Virus record (IMG/VR): IMGVR_UViG_3300009183_000175
Location: 1-39,291 of that record
Origin: a virus
Reading direction: 5' to 3' (one strand)
Length of the DNA stretch: 39,291 bases
Below are positions 16,043 through 23,631 of the stretch, in pieces (positions within the stretch are counted from its first letter, which is position 1; every line of letters begins with the position of its first letter). The notes under the pieces are model-generated. The model was given only the letters and a program-made list of their open reading frames with translations, did no database searches and was not told the origin of the DNA. A program made the translations under genes and the position numbers.

Positions 16043-18172
16043 ATGGCAGTAACTAAACAACAAGAAAGACAGATGATTTTCACTACTAAATTAGTAGATG
16101 AAGCAACAGATAAAATAAACGATGGAGTAGTCGTTAAAAGATACCAAAATCCTTGGTTAAAAAGTGAGGTTGGTCTTCGAAGAGCGGGTGCCTCATTTAA
16201 GATGACACCTGATGAACAACAGGAGTATGTTAGATGTGCCTTAGATGTTCACTATTTCACTGAGAAATATTGTAAGGTTAAAACAGAGGATGGTTCTATT
16301 AATAATATTTTATTAAGAGATTATCAGAAAGAAATGCTTGATAACTTTGTTAATAATAGATTTAGTATTTTAATGGCATCTCGTCAGGTAGGTAAGACTA
16401 TCTCATCTTCTATTTTCATGTTACATACTATTCTATTTAATAATGATAAGAATATAATGATTGTTGCCAACAAAGGTGATACTGCTGTTGAAATTGTCGA
16501 TAAGATTAAATCTATCTACTCATTATTACCTTTCTTCTTAAAACCAGGTATTAAAACTTGGAATCAGAAGTCTTTAACATTTGAGAATGGTTGTAGAATT
16601 AAAACATCAGCTAGAACAAAGACTCCAGCTATCGGTTTTACGATTGACGTACTTTACTTAGATGAGTTTGCTCACATTCCATCAAATATTATTGAACCTT
16701 ACTATACTGCTGCTTTTCCAACCGTATCAGCCGTTCAAAATTCAAAGATTATTATTACATCTACACCAAATGGTATGAATTTATTTCATAGATTATTGAC
16801 AGATGCTGAGAGACCAGATGGAGATCCATTAAAGAATAACTATAAAGCGATGAGAGTTTATTGGTATCAAGTTCCTGGTCGATTCATAACCTATATTAGA
16901 TTAAACGCTCATAAAATGTATGAGTATGGTGTTACTAAAGAAGAGATATTTCAAGTAGTACAGGATAGATGGTCTCAACATACAAAACTTGAGATGAAGT
17001 ATATCACTGATAATATGAAAGATGTTATCTATGTTTATAATAATGATAAATGCACAGATGAAGAAGTTAAGAAAACAACTTTTATTGATAAGAATGGGTT
17101 TGAAGTTCCTATTTTAGCTATATCTGAAATGACAACTTGGAAAGAAGAGGCTATAAAAGATATCGGTGGCGAGGATGCCTTTAATCAAGAGTATGGGTTA
17201 AGATTTATTAATGCTTCCAAGTCTTTACTTAATGAGGCTATTATTGATGATTTGTTGAGAAATAAAAAGAACTATGTATTTGAAGAAATACAAGAATTTG
17301 ATAGAAAACTTAAATTTAGTTATAACGACTTAAAGTGGGTTGATGATGATGATTTATTTTTACCACTCAAAAGAAAAGATTATAAAATTGTTATTTCAGT
17401 TGATATATCTGAAGGTTTAGGTCAAGACTACTCTATAATAAACATTTTTAGAGTTTCTGAGAAACCGAAAGATCTCATAGAATCTCAAAAAGCGTCTTAT
17501 AAATCTATTGTTGATTTCTTTAGACTAGAACAAATTGGTATTTTCAGAAATAATTTTATTTCAGTTAAACAATTAGCTGAGTTACTTTATATGATCGTCT
17601 TTGAATACTTAAATCCAGAAAATATTAAAGTGGTAGTCGAGTTAAATAACTATGGTAATACTTTATTTGCTGAGTTACCACATGTTTTTGATGGTAATAA
17701 TAACTATGGTTCTTCGGTTTTTGTTAGATATAAACATAGAGCTGACGCAACTGAAGAAAAAATGGGTTTAAAGGTAGGTGAGAATAAAAATCTTATGGTT
17801 AAAGATTATCAAGACCTAATGCAAAGTAAATCATTTGTTATAAACAATGAAGATAATATCAGAGAAATAACAACTTTTGTCAAGCACACAACAACAGCCG
17901 GTAATACTAGATATGCGGCTGATGTTGGGAATGATGATAGTGTTATGACTATAGTTAATGCTACTACTATATTTAGTAGACATGAATTTTCTGAAATGGT
18001 AGAGGATTGGTCTAGTAAATTTGTTGATAAAGAATTTACAAACTATGTTCAAGAAAGTCTTAAAAATATGGACTATGTTGACGGAGTTGATTATGGACAA
18101 GTCCTGAAAATAAGAAAGCAACAAATGAATAGATATAAAGGTAGTCAGGGGAAAAACTGGTTTAATAGTTAA
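16043..18172 (+). CDS. 17: Terminase large subunit (T4 gp17-like)
   Basis: 709 aa packaging motor. ATPase: Walker A SRQVGKT at 113-119, Walker B VLYLDEF with D207/E208, coupling motif TSTPNG at about 239-244. RNase H-like nuclease: D454 in VISVDISEG, E533 in VVVELNNYG, D631/D632 in ADVGNDDS. These are the three acidic residues expected for a T4-type nuclease. It is about 100 residues longer than T4 gp17, the surplus lying between ATPase and nuclease (about 265-395). Its stop shares the palindrome TTAA (18169-18172) with the stop of the converging ClpS gene. Confidence 0.95.
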   Translation: MAVTKQQERQMIFTTKLVDEATDKINDGVVVKRYQNPWLKSEVGLRRAGASFKMTPDEQQEYVRCALDVHYFTEKYCKVKTEDGSINNILLRDYQKEMLDNFVNNRFSILMASRQVGKTISSSIFMLHTILFNNDKNIMIVANKGDTAVEIVDKIKSIYSLLPFFLKPGIKTWNQKSLTFENGCRIKTSARTKTPAIGFTIDVLYLDEFAHIPSNIIEPYYTAAFPTVSAVQNSKIIITSTPNGMNLFHRLLTDAERPDGDPLKNNYKAMRVYWYQVPGRFITYIRLNAHKMYEYGVTKEEIFQVVQDRWSQHTKLEMKYITDNMKDVIYVYNNDKCTDEEVKKTTFIDKNGFEVPILAISEMTTWKEEAIKDIGGEDAFNQEYGLRFINASKSLLNEAIIDDLLRNKKNYVFEEIQEFDRKLKFSYNDLKWVDDDDLFLPLKRKDYKIVISVDISEGLGQDYSIINIFRVSEKPKDLIESQKASYKSIVDFFRLEQIGIFRNNFISVKQLAELLYMIVFEYLNPENIKVVVELNNYGNTLFAELPHVFDGNNNYGSSVFVRYKHRADATEEKMGLKVGENKNLMVKDYQDLMQSKSFVINNEDNIREITTFVKHTTTAGNTRYAADVGNDDSVMTIVNATTIFSRHEFSEMVEDWSSKFVDKEFTNYVQESLKNMDYVDGVDYGQVLKIRKQQMNRYKGSQGKNWFNS

Positions 18173-18453
18173 TCATTAGACTCCATAGTTGCTGAAAGCC
18201 CAGCACCTCTTAGTTTATCTTTCATTGTTGAGATTGTTTCTAAATCTCCGTATTTAACATCACACTTTCCTCTATAGTGAATTATATGAGCACATTGATT
18301 AGCTTGTTCTAACTCGTGGTTACAAACTTTCATTAAACAAGTAATAACCCAATCAAATGTATTGTGATCATCATTGTGAAGAATTAACTTATAAGGTTTT
18401 GCTAAAATTTCTTGTACTTTCGATTTTGTTTTCTTTTTTGTAATTGTTGCCAT
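18169..18453 (-). CDS. clpS: ClpS-like adaptor of the Clp protease
   Basis: 94 aa, the usual ClpS length. A basic flexible N-terminus, then YKLILHNDDHNTFDWVITCL with the substrate-pocket motif N27-D28-D29-x-x-T32, and IIHYRGK with H59 equivalent to the second pocket histidine. The C-terminal GLSATME strand is also typical. ClpS binds proteins with N-end-rule destabilising residues and delivers them to ClpA/ClpC-ClpP. A phage copy could steer host proteolysis or speed turnover of processed phage proteins. It is 3 bases downstream of the HAD gene on the same strand, probably one transcript. All key residues are present, so it is likely functional. Confidence 0.88.
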   Translation of the reverse strand: MATITKKKTKSKVQEILAKPYKLILHNDDHNTFDWVITCLMKVCNHELEQANQCAHIIHYRGKCDVKYGDLETISTMKDKLRGAGLSATMESND

Positions 18454-18456
18454 AAA

Positions 18457-18984
18457 TTATATATTTTTATATTTAGTCTCTTCTTTTTTAATAACGTCTA
18501 CTATTGTTACATCAACATGATGTTCAGATGCCCATTCTTCAAATTTAACTAAGTGTTCGTGTCTATCATCATACATAACAAACTCTTTAACACCAAGTTC
18601 TTCTATTTTTTCTTCAAATAGTTTAGTTTTAAAGTTATATGTGTCACCTCCCCAGTTTAAGTGGATTTCATCAAATGATAAATTGTGTTGATTTAGAATA
18701 CTCATAACATTAGCAAGCATTCCTTCCTTCTTTTTAAGACGACCAGTTGCTAAAATAACATAGTTATCTGGATCAGATACTGCTTCTAAATATTTAGCGT
18801 AGACCCATTGATTTAATGGCACGTAGAATATTTCTGGGTCAATACTTTCTGGTCTACCCCACCAACCATTGTATGGCCAATCTGTTCCGGTTTTTTCTTT
18901 CCAAATTTTTTCACCTTCTTCGGGTTTTGGCGTGTGACATAAGGTGTCATCAAAATCGAATGATATTAATCTTTTATACTTCAT
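18457..18984 (-). CDS. HAD-family phosphatase, 'Swiss Army Knife' RNA-repair type
   Basis: 175 aa. Motif I D10-F-D12-D13-T14 (SFDFDDTL), then the family-specific WPYNGWWGRPESIDPEIF block, motif II LATGR (about 78-82), FDEIHLNWGG with a conserved Lys after it, and YDDRHEH (about 138-144). This pattern is that of the HAD_SAK group linked to RNA-end repair and predicted to act as a 3'-phosphatase. In the phage it may repair host-cleaved tRNA, but no ligase is in the window. A host-type -7 element (TATATTTG, 19011-19018) stands upstream, so it and ClpS may be early genes. Confidence 0.8.
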   Translation of the reverse strand: MKYKRLISFDFDDTLCHTPKPEEGEKIWKEKTGTDWPYNGWWGRPESIDPEIFYVPLNQWVYAKYLEAVSDPDNYVILATGRLKKKEGMLANVMSILNQHNLSFDEIHLNWGGDTYNFKTKLFEEKIEELGVKEFVMYDDRHEHLVKFEEWASEHHVDVTIVDVIKKEETKYKNI

Positions 18985-19010
18985 TTACTATTTATAAATT
19001 TTATCGAATG

Positions 19011-19018
19011 CAAATATA
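19011..19018 (-). promoter_or_regulatory. Possible host-type -7 element
   Basis: TATATTTG on the minus strand, 26 bases before the HAD-gene ATG. No TTTG element is seen at the right distance, so this is half a promoter match only. Confidence 0.35.
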
Positions 19019-19064
19019 GTGAAAATATTAAAAAGATAATAATTTATCACGAAACATTTATTAT

Positions 19065-19074
19065 TTTATATATA
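19065..19074 (+). promoter_or_regulatory. Late promoter box for the spanin-like pair
   Basis: TTTATATATA, 22 bases before the ATG at 19097. Confidence 0.5.
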
Positions 19075-19096
19075 TCATTAAAATTAAAAAGTTTTT

Positions 19097-19513
19097 ATGA
19101 AACTGGATATTAAATCTATACTGATTTTGGTATTACTTGGATTCTCACTTATATTTTTCTATATGTGGTATTTCAGAGGAAGTGATAACTATAAAGATGA
19201 CTTAAAAAAATTAAAACAAGAGAACAAAGAACTTCATGAAAAGAGAGATTCGATTCAATTACACTTAAACTCTCTTAATATTAGTTTTAATGAGTTGAGA
19301 AAACAAGATTCTCTATTAAAAATTAAAATTTCTGATCAAGAATTAGAAATACAGAAATTTAAAACTAAAGCTAATGCTTCTAAAGAACAACTTAATAAGT
19401 TATTAAAGGAGATGGAAGAAACAAGAAAGAAAATTCAAGAATTAAAAAATAATCCTCCTAATAGAACTGGTCAGGATTTAATTAATTCTCTAAAAATTAA
19501 AACAATAAAATGA
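19097..19513 (+). CDS. Membrane-anchored coiled-coil protein, possible inner-membrane spanin
   Basis: 138 aa. One N-terminal membrane helix (about 8-27, ILILVLLGFSLIFFYMWYF), then a charged coiled coil to about residue 115 and a short polar tail. This is the topology of a type II inner-membrane protein such as an i-spanin (Rz), which helps fuse inner and outer membranes at lysis. It overlaps the next gene by ATGA. No cell-wall enzyme lies beside it, so the lysis role is inference from topology and pairing. Confidence 0.65.
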   Translation: MKLDIKSILILVLLGFSLIFFYMWYFRGSDNYKDDLKKLKQENKELHEKRDSIQLHLNSLNISFNELRKQDSLLKIKISDQELEIQKFKTKANASKEQLNKLLKEMEETRKKIQELKNNPPNRTGQDLINSLKIKTIK

Positions 19514-20019
19514 AAAATTTAATTAAATATATTATTTGTGTATCTTTTTTATTTTTAACAATGAGTGTTTCGGCTCAAGTAATAGAATATCCTAGATTTG
19601 AGACTGACTCATTGGGTCAAAAAGTTATTGTGATGACAATTGAACAAGCACAAGCACTTGATAATAAAACAGATTTAATTCCACTTTTTGAAAAACTTAA
19701 TGTTCAAATAGGATCAGTTGATTCAGCTTGTATTAAAGTTATTAATGAGAAAGATGTGGTAATTGCTAGTCAAGAGATTCAATTGAATAATCAAAAGTCT
19801 TTATTAGTGGTTAAGGATAAAGAAATATCAAACCTACAAAGTCAAATTATTGATTATAAAAATAAAGAGGTCACATATATTAAAGAACTAGAAAATAAAG
19901 ATAAAGAAATAGAATTACACTTAGATAAAATACACAAACAGAAAGTAAAAATGATTATTGGTGGTGGTATCGGTGGAGTAGCTATAATAGGTTTAGTATT
20001 ATCTTTACTTATTCATTAA
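19510..20019 (+). CDS. Exported coiled-coil protein with C-terminal membrane segment
   Basis: 169 aa. N-terminal signal peptide (LIKYIICVSFLFLTMSVSAQ, cut likely after SVSA), an alpha/beta stretch to about 70, a coiled coil (about 75-145), then a Gly-rich hydrophobic helix (MIIGGGIGGVAIIGLVLSLLIH) at the extreme C-terminus. There is no lipobox Cys, so it is not a classical o-spanin. Its C-terminal anchor would place it in the inner membrane with a periplasmic coiled coil that could pair with that of the upstream protein. Candidate lysis partner. Possibly an unusual unimolecular or two-component spanin. Confidence 0.65.
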   Translation: MKNLIKYIICVSFLFLTMSVSAQVIEYPRFETDSLGQKVIVMTIEQAQALDNKTDLIPLFEKLNVQIGSVDSACIKVINEKDVVIASQEIQLNNQKSLLVVKDKEISNLQSQIIDYKNKEVTYIKELENKDKEIELHLDKIHKQKVKMIIGGGIGGVAIIGLVLSLLIH

Positions 20020-20023
20020 ATGA

Positions 20024-20053
20024 TAAAAAATGAGTTTTTAGACTTAATATATA
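20024..20053 (+). promoter_or_regulatory. Late promoter with A6TG upstream element
   Basis: TAAAAAATGAG starts at 20024. An exact TTAATATATA box ends at 20053, 29 bases on. The segment between resembles the one before the gene at 24862 base for base at most positions. Confidence 0.6.
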
Positions 20054-20077
20054 ATCTATAAAAAATATTCAAATAAA

Positions 20078-20767
20078 ATGAAGCATATTAGAACATTTGA
20101 AACCTATCGTATTAAAAAGAACAGAGAGGAAATTATTAAAGAGTCTGTTTTTCAAGTAAACGATATCTATAAAGTTAAGACTATGATTGATATTCCTCAA
20201 TCATTAATTAATGCTTATGTGAAGAAAGTAAAAGATACTACTGGTAAAAACCTTCGTCAATTTTTTGGTGATGTTGACATCGCTGAAGAAATCGTTAAGT
20301 ATATCAATATGAACAACTTAGATGTTGAAAAAATTCCAGGTGGAGCATTAATGGGTGGTCAAGCACAAGGACAAACTCAAGCACAAGGACAACCACAAGT
20401 ACAAACTGAAGGTGAGGCTCAACCACAAGCTCAAACTCAACCACAGGCTCAACCAGAAACTCAGCCACAAGCTCAAGGTCAAGCACAACCACAAGGTCAA
20501 GCACAACCACAAGGTCAAGCACAACCACAAGGTCAAGCACAACCACAAGCTCAAGCACAACCACAAGCTCAAGCACAACCAGCTCAAGGACAAACTCAAG
20601 GTGAATTTGAAGAACCAGCTCAAGGTCAAGCACAAGGTCAAGCACAAGGTCAAGCACAAGGTCAAGCACAACCAGTTCAAGGACAAGCTCAACCAGCTCA
20701 AGGTGAAGAAGAGGAAGAAGAAGAGGAAGAAGAAACTGAAGAAGGTGAAGAAGAATTACCTCTTTAA
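20078..20767 (+). CDS. Gln-rich repeat protein with acidic tail, putative head-core protein
   Basis: 229 aa. The leader MKHIRTFETYRIKKN and a good (I/L)xE site, I20-K21-E22|S23, suggest head packaging. Residues 30-88 form a small helical domain (LINAYVKKVKDTTGKNLRQFFGDVDIAEEIVKYI). From about 90 to 205 the sequence is almost only Q, A, P and G in hexapeptide units (QGQAQP and variants), and it ends in about 20 residues that are mostly Glu. Long open frames on the opposite strand and in another plus frame here come from the repeat and are not genes. The role is unknown; the order globular-disordered-acidic resembles a scaffold/core component. Terminator follows. Confidence 0.75.
   Translation: MKHIRTFETYRIKKNREEIIKESVFQVNDIYKVKTMIDIPQSLINAYVKKVKDTTGKNLRQFFGDVDIAEEIVKYINMNNLDVEKIPGGALMGGQAQGQTQAQGQPQVQTEGEAQPQAQTQPQAQPETQPQAQGQAQPQGQAQPQGQAQPQGQAQPQAQAQPQAQAQPAQGQTQGEFEEPAQGQAQGQAQGQAQGQAQPVQGQAQPAQGEEEEEEEEEETEEGEEELPL
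20352..20690 (+). repeat. In-frame tandem repeat, 18-base unit and shorter variants
   Basis: Within the Gln-rich gene. The clearest run (about 20470-20560) repeats an 18-base unit coding QGQAQP four times. A second run (about 20620-20665) repeats a 12-base unit coding QGQA. Near identity at DNA level suggests recent expansion by slippage. Confidence 0.85.
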
Positions 20768-20790
20768 TCTATAAATATTCAAAGAAATTA

Positions 20791-20820
20791 AAACCCATCA
20801 AGAAATTGATGGGTTTTTTA
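20791..20820 (+). terminator. Terminator with GAAA tetraloop
   Basis: AAACCCATCAA / TTGATGGGTTT stem closed by GAAA, followed by T3 and the next late promoter. Confidence 0.9.
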
Positions 20821-20821
20821 T

Positions 20822-20831
20822 TTAATATATA
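20822..20831 (+). promoter_or_regulatory. Late promoter box, exact TTAATATATA, near-leaderless
   Basis: The box ends at 20831 and the ATG begins at 20836. The predicted first transcribed base is 20837. If transcription began there, the in-frame ATG at 20851 would be used. Confidence 0.6.
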
Positions 20832-20835
20832 GATT

Positions 20836-21468
20836 ATGAGAAATAGAAATATGATAAAATTAAAATATATTAAGCTGTTTGAAAACTTTAGTAAAGAAGA
20901 TGTGGTAATTATCTCTAATTCATATTCAAAAGATGGATTTAAAATCTATTTTGATGATAAAAAATGGAAAAATAAATTACCTAAAGTTAATGGACAATAT
21001 TTATTTCATAACACTTCTAGTAAAAACTTAGATTCTATATTATCAAATGGACTAACTTTAAATAAATTAGGTATATCTGCTAGTAATCATATGGACTCAC
21101 ATTTTGGTTGGGATATTATATCACATCATAATGGTGATGTCTCACTAGTTGTTATTTTTAGTGATGATGAATATACTAAACTAAGAAGTGGTATAGAAAA
21201 TGGTATTAAATATAATTTTTATATTAAAGATGGTGTAATTCCATCTGAAAGAATTCTTGGATATATAGAAATTCCAAATACTAACGACGGAAAACACAAT
21301 GAAAGTTTGGTATTCTATCCTAATGATAAATTTAACCTAAATGTAAAACTAAATATTGAAAAGGAAAAAATTAATGTAGATGATGATGTTTTTGGTGTTG
21401 TAAGGAATCGAACTAACGATGGAGAAATTGATTCTGATATAATTGATTTTGGAAGAGATTGGGATTAA
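20836..21468 (+). CDS. ADP-ribosyltransferase-like protein with capsid-targeting-like N-terminus
   Basis: 210 aa (205 from the internal ATG at 20851, where the tag MIKLKYIKLFE|N begins, with L14-F15-E16|N17 as a good prohead-protease site). The body has YLFHNTSSKNLDSILSNGL (about 55-73), the strand-helix entry of the ART fold (H-x-T/S ... I-L-x-x-G-L, as in DarT and Tpt1-like proteins). DGVIPSERILGYIEI (about 137-151) resembles a later ART strand region. I cannot point with certainty to the catalytic Glu. The tag plus ART arrangement recalls T4 Alt, which is packaged, trimmed by gp21 and injected to ADP-ribosylate host RNA polymerase. Function here is a hypothesis. Confidence 0.6.
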   Translation: MRNRNMIKLKYIKLFENFSKEDVVIISNSYSKDGFKIYFDDKKWKNKLPKVNGQYLFHNTSSKNLDSILSNGLTLNKLGISASNHMDSHFGWDIISHHNGDVSLVVIFSDDEYTKLRSGIENGIKYNFYIKDGVIPSERILGYIEIPNTNDGKHNESLVFYPNDKFNLNVKLNIEKEKINVDDDVFGVVRNRTNDGEIDSDIIDFGRDWD

Positions 21469-21482
21469 AAATAAATTTTATT

Positions 21483-21492
21483 TTTATATATA
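21483..21492 (+). promoter_or_regulatory. Late promoter box, near-leaderless
   Basis: TTTATATATA ends at 21492 and the ATG begins at 21497. Confidence 0.55.
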
Positions 21493-21496
21493 GTAT

Positions 21497-22108
21497 ATGA
21501 AATTTCTTAAAACATTTGAAAGTTATAACTCCGATACTCTTATAGTAGTTGATGTTCAGAAGTCATTTAAAAAGTATTTCTCTGAGATGTATTTAAATGA
21601 ACTTAAAAAGTACTGTAAAAACTTTCAAAATGTTTATCAACTTTGGGACAACCACATCGATGGTAAAAATGTAGATAAAGATTATTTATATGATGAAACT
21701 CCAGAGATTCCAATCCATAAAGACCTTTATCATTTTACTAATCAAAAAGACCTTATAGAAAAAAGATACAACTATGATGTAGATGCTGATTTTTATAAAA
21801 AGATTTTAGATAAAGAAGTTTATAACAAAGTTAGTAAAATGGAAGAAGAGAAAACTTTGAAAAAAGGTGATATCTTCAATACTAAAGAAGGAACTATTAT
21901 TACTTTTATTAATAACAACCACGTTTGGTTTCATTGTCCTATTAAATTGTATGAACTACTTAAATCATTAAAAGGTAGAGAAGTAGTTATTGTTGGTGGT
22001 GCTGATTCTGAATGTTTGGAAGATGTAGTTACAACTGCTGAAAGTTTAGGAGTTAAAATTAAAAGAGATTATAAGTATATTTATACTGCTAGTAGTTGTC
22101 CTATTTAA
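21497..22108 (+). CDS. Isochorismatase/nicotinamidase-like hydrolase with tag-like N-terminus
   Basis: 203 aa. After MKFLKTFESYNS comes TLIVVDVQKSF with D19, the nucleophile-activating Asp of the cysteine-hydrolase (isochorismatase) fold. REVVIVGGADSECLEDVVTTAESLGVKI (about 161-188) matches the catalytic Cys strand-helix, with C173. The usual catalytic Lys is not obvious and the middle is longer and more charged than in the family. The tag resembles those of neighbours but ends TFE|S, which is not a perfect (I/L)xE site. If active on nicotinamide it would complement the ART-like neighbour, whose reaction releases nicotinamide. That link is speculative. Confidence 0.55.
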   Translation: MKFLKTFESYNSDTLIVVDVQKSFKKYFSEMYLNELKKYCKNFQNVYQLWDNHIDGKNVDKDYLYDETPEIPIHKDLYHFTNQKDLIEKRYNYDVDADFYKKILDKEVYNKVSKMEEEKTLKKGDIFNTKEGTIITFINNNHVWFHCPIKLYELLKSLKGREVVIVGGADSECLEDVVTTAESLGVKIKRDYKYIYTASSCPI

Positions 22109-22173
22109 TCCTCTTCGGGTTCGGGCATATCAAAACATATTCTAATTACATCTCCGTCAAATCCAACTGAACA
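22105..22173 (-). pseudogene. Possible remnant of a small reading frame
   Basis: Open stretch of 22 codons on the minus strand, reading CSVGFDGDVIRICFDMPEPEE and D, with a protein-like composition but no usable start codon. One base of frameshift would join it to an ATG at about 22176. It lies between the stops of two converging genes. Weak evidence. Confidence 0.25.
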
Positions 22174-22195
22174 TAATTAAAAATTTTACTGAGTT

Positions 22196-22570
22196 TTAGA
22201 TAACAGTTACATAAACTTCATATTCTGATATAGTGAAGGCTATTTCCATCCATTCTTGATATCTTTCAGGGTCTTCATATATGTTTACTTTTAATGTGTA
22301 TGGTAATCCAGATATTTCTGGTATATATGATTGTATTTGTTGATTAAGATCTCCTTGTATTACATCAGCTGATAACCTTGTATCGTGTAGTAATTCTACT
22401 AAATTTCCTCCAAAATTTGGTAATCCAAAAACATCACCTTTATTAGTGAATAATATCATCTCCCATTTTTGTATAATAACACTTATAACATCATCTTCGA
22501 TGATTTTTGAATCAGTGAATCTTGGGTGACCTGGGTATAATATGTAGAAATCTGTAAAATCAGCTGGCAT
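22196..22570 (-). CDS. 25: Baseplate wedge protein (T4 gp25-like)
   Basis: 124 aa, the normal size. The family core is present: DVISVIIQKWEMILFTNKGDVFGLPNFGGNLVELLHD (about 27-63), corresponding to the 'LLTxxGER...P.FG..L..lLFE' motif of gp25/GPW proteins. gp25 forms the conserved inner wedge that contacts the first sheath ring and seeds sheath assembly. A near-leaderless late promoter lies in front. Confidence 0.85.
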   Translation of the reverse strand: MPADFTDFYILYPGHPRFTDSKIIEDDVISVIIQKWEMILFTNKGDVFGLPNFGGNLVELLHDTRLSADVIQGDLNQQIQSYIPEISGLPYTLKVNIYEDPERYQEWMEIAFTISEYEVYVTVI

Positions 22571-22574
22571 AACA

Positions 22575-22584
22575 TATATATTAA
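22575..22584 (-). promoter_or_regulatory. Late promoter box, exact TTAATATATA, near-leaderless
   Basis: On the minus strand the box ends at 22575 and the gp25 ATG begins at 22570. Confidence 0.6.
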
Positions 22585-22601
22585 ATATATTATACTCTTA
22601 T

Positions 22602-23564
22602 TTAATTTAAAATGTCTCTAAACTTCCCAATTATAGTCAATCCTAATATTATCGGATCTGTATTAGTTTCTAATTTAGAGGAATAATCAGCTATAATAAA
22701 ATTACAATCAAACAATTTATCTACATTCTTACTTTCAGATATAGACCAATCAATGAAAGGTTTTCCTAATAGTTTAATCATTACATCAATCTTCTCAGCT
22801 CCAAAGTTAGTCATTAAGAAGTGGTAAATCTTTTCATAATCCATCGACTTATCATAAATACAAGAGTATAAATCTAATTTTACTTTATTGGATACGTTAG
22901 ATGTGTTCTCTCCTAAGCTACCAGTTTCTAAATAGTTTTGAACTTCAACCATTATAGACCTAAAGTCAGGAAACTTTTTAGTAATAATAGAAACTAAATC
23001 TTCTTTAGGAATTTCTTTACCTTCTTTAGGTAGAATTACATTATTGATTCTTTTATAAACTTCTTGTTTAAGATATTTCTCTTCTTCAAGATTTTGACAA
23101 TCAAAATTTATTTGAGGTATTCTTGATTTAATGCCATCTGAAATTTTATTTAAGTGATTCGTTGTAATGATAAATCTAACATTCTTATTATATTTTTCAA
23201 TAAATGCTTTGAATGCGTCTTGGAATTGAGCCGACACTCTTTCAAACTCATCTAAGAAAATATATTTAATATCGGAGTCAGTCTCCATCATTGGAGTGAA
23301 CTTACAGAAATCTTCAATCTCACTTCTTAAAACATCAATAGATGTGTATAAAGAAGAGTTGAGTTCTAAAAATGGTTTGTCTTTTGTGTATTTTCCGATG
23401 AGAATTCTAGCCAAACTTGTTTTTCCGGTACCAAAGTGACCATAGAATATAAAGTTTTGGTTAACACCGAGTTCAAAGTGTTTCCTGATTCTAGGTAAAA
23501 GAATAACATCCTCCATAGTTTTTGGACGCCACTTTTCCCATAATAGTAATGATTTAACAGACAT
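22602..23564 (-). CDS. 44: Sliding-clamp loader ATPase (T4 gp44-like)
   Basis: 320 aa from the ATG at 23564 (MSVKSLLLWEKWRPKTMEDV), matching T4 gp44 (319 aa). The frame extends upstream to 23663 but adds a hydrophobic stretch foreign to the family. Motifs: WEKWRPKTMEDVI, Walker A GHFGTGKTS (42-50), Walker B YIFLDEFE (101-108), sensor-1 region TTNH (134-137) and an SR arginine finger (148-149, the SRC box). It loads the clamp for replication, and in T4 the loaded clamp also activates late transcription through gp55, encoded about 3 kb away here. No gp62 partner seen. Confidence 0.9.
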   Translation of the reverse strand: MSVKSLLLWEKWRPKTMEDVILLPRIRKHFELGVNQNFIFYGHFGTGKTSLARILIGKYTKDKPFLELNSSLYTSIDVLRSEIEDFCKFTPMMETDSDIKYIFLDEFERVSAQFQDAFKAFIEKYNKNVRFIITTNHLNKISDGIKSRIPQINFDCQNLEEEKYLKQEVYKRINNVILPKEGKEIPKEDLVSIITKKFPDFRSIMVEVQNYLETGSLGENTSNVSNKVKLDLYSCIYDKSMDYEKIYHFLMTNFGAEKIDVMIKLLGKPFIDWSISESKNVDKLFDCNFIIADYSSKLETNTDPIILGLTIIGKFRDILN

Positions 23565-23616
23565 ATTTATTCGATTAATTAATAGGTATATAATCTCATG
23601 AAGAGAAAGTTTATAT

Positions 23617-23626
23617 TTAATATATA
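23617..23626 (+). promoter_or_regulatory. Late promoter box, exact TTAATATATA, leaderless
   Basis: The last A of the box (23626) begins an ATG in frame with the gene, but the next in-frame ATG at 23632 coincides with the predicted transcript start and is the likely start. Confidence 0.65.
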
Positions 23627-23631
23627 TGACT

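Noticed and set aside
20470-20665. Short regular repeats that could suggest a CRISPR array
   Set aside because: Units are 18 or 12 bases, contiguous, without spacers, and in frame within a gene.
20304-20774. Long open frames on the minus strand (Leu/Val-rich) and in another plus frame (Lys/His-rich) across the Gln-rich gene
   Set aside because: They are shadows of the tandem repeat: stops are absent because the same codons recur, and the products are pure low complexity with no promoter or start context.
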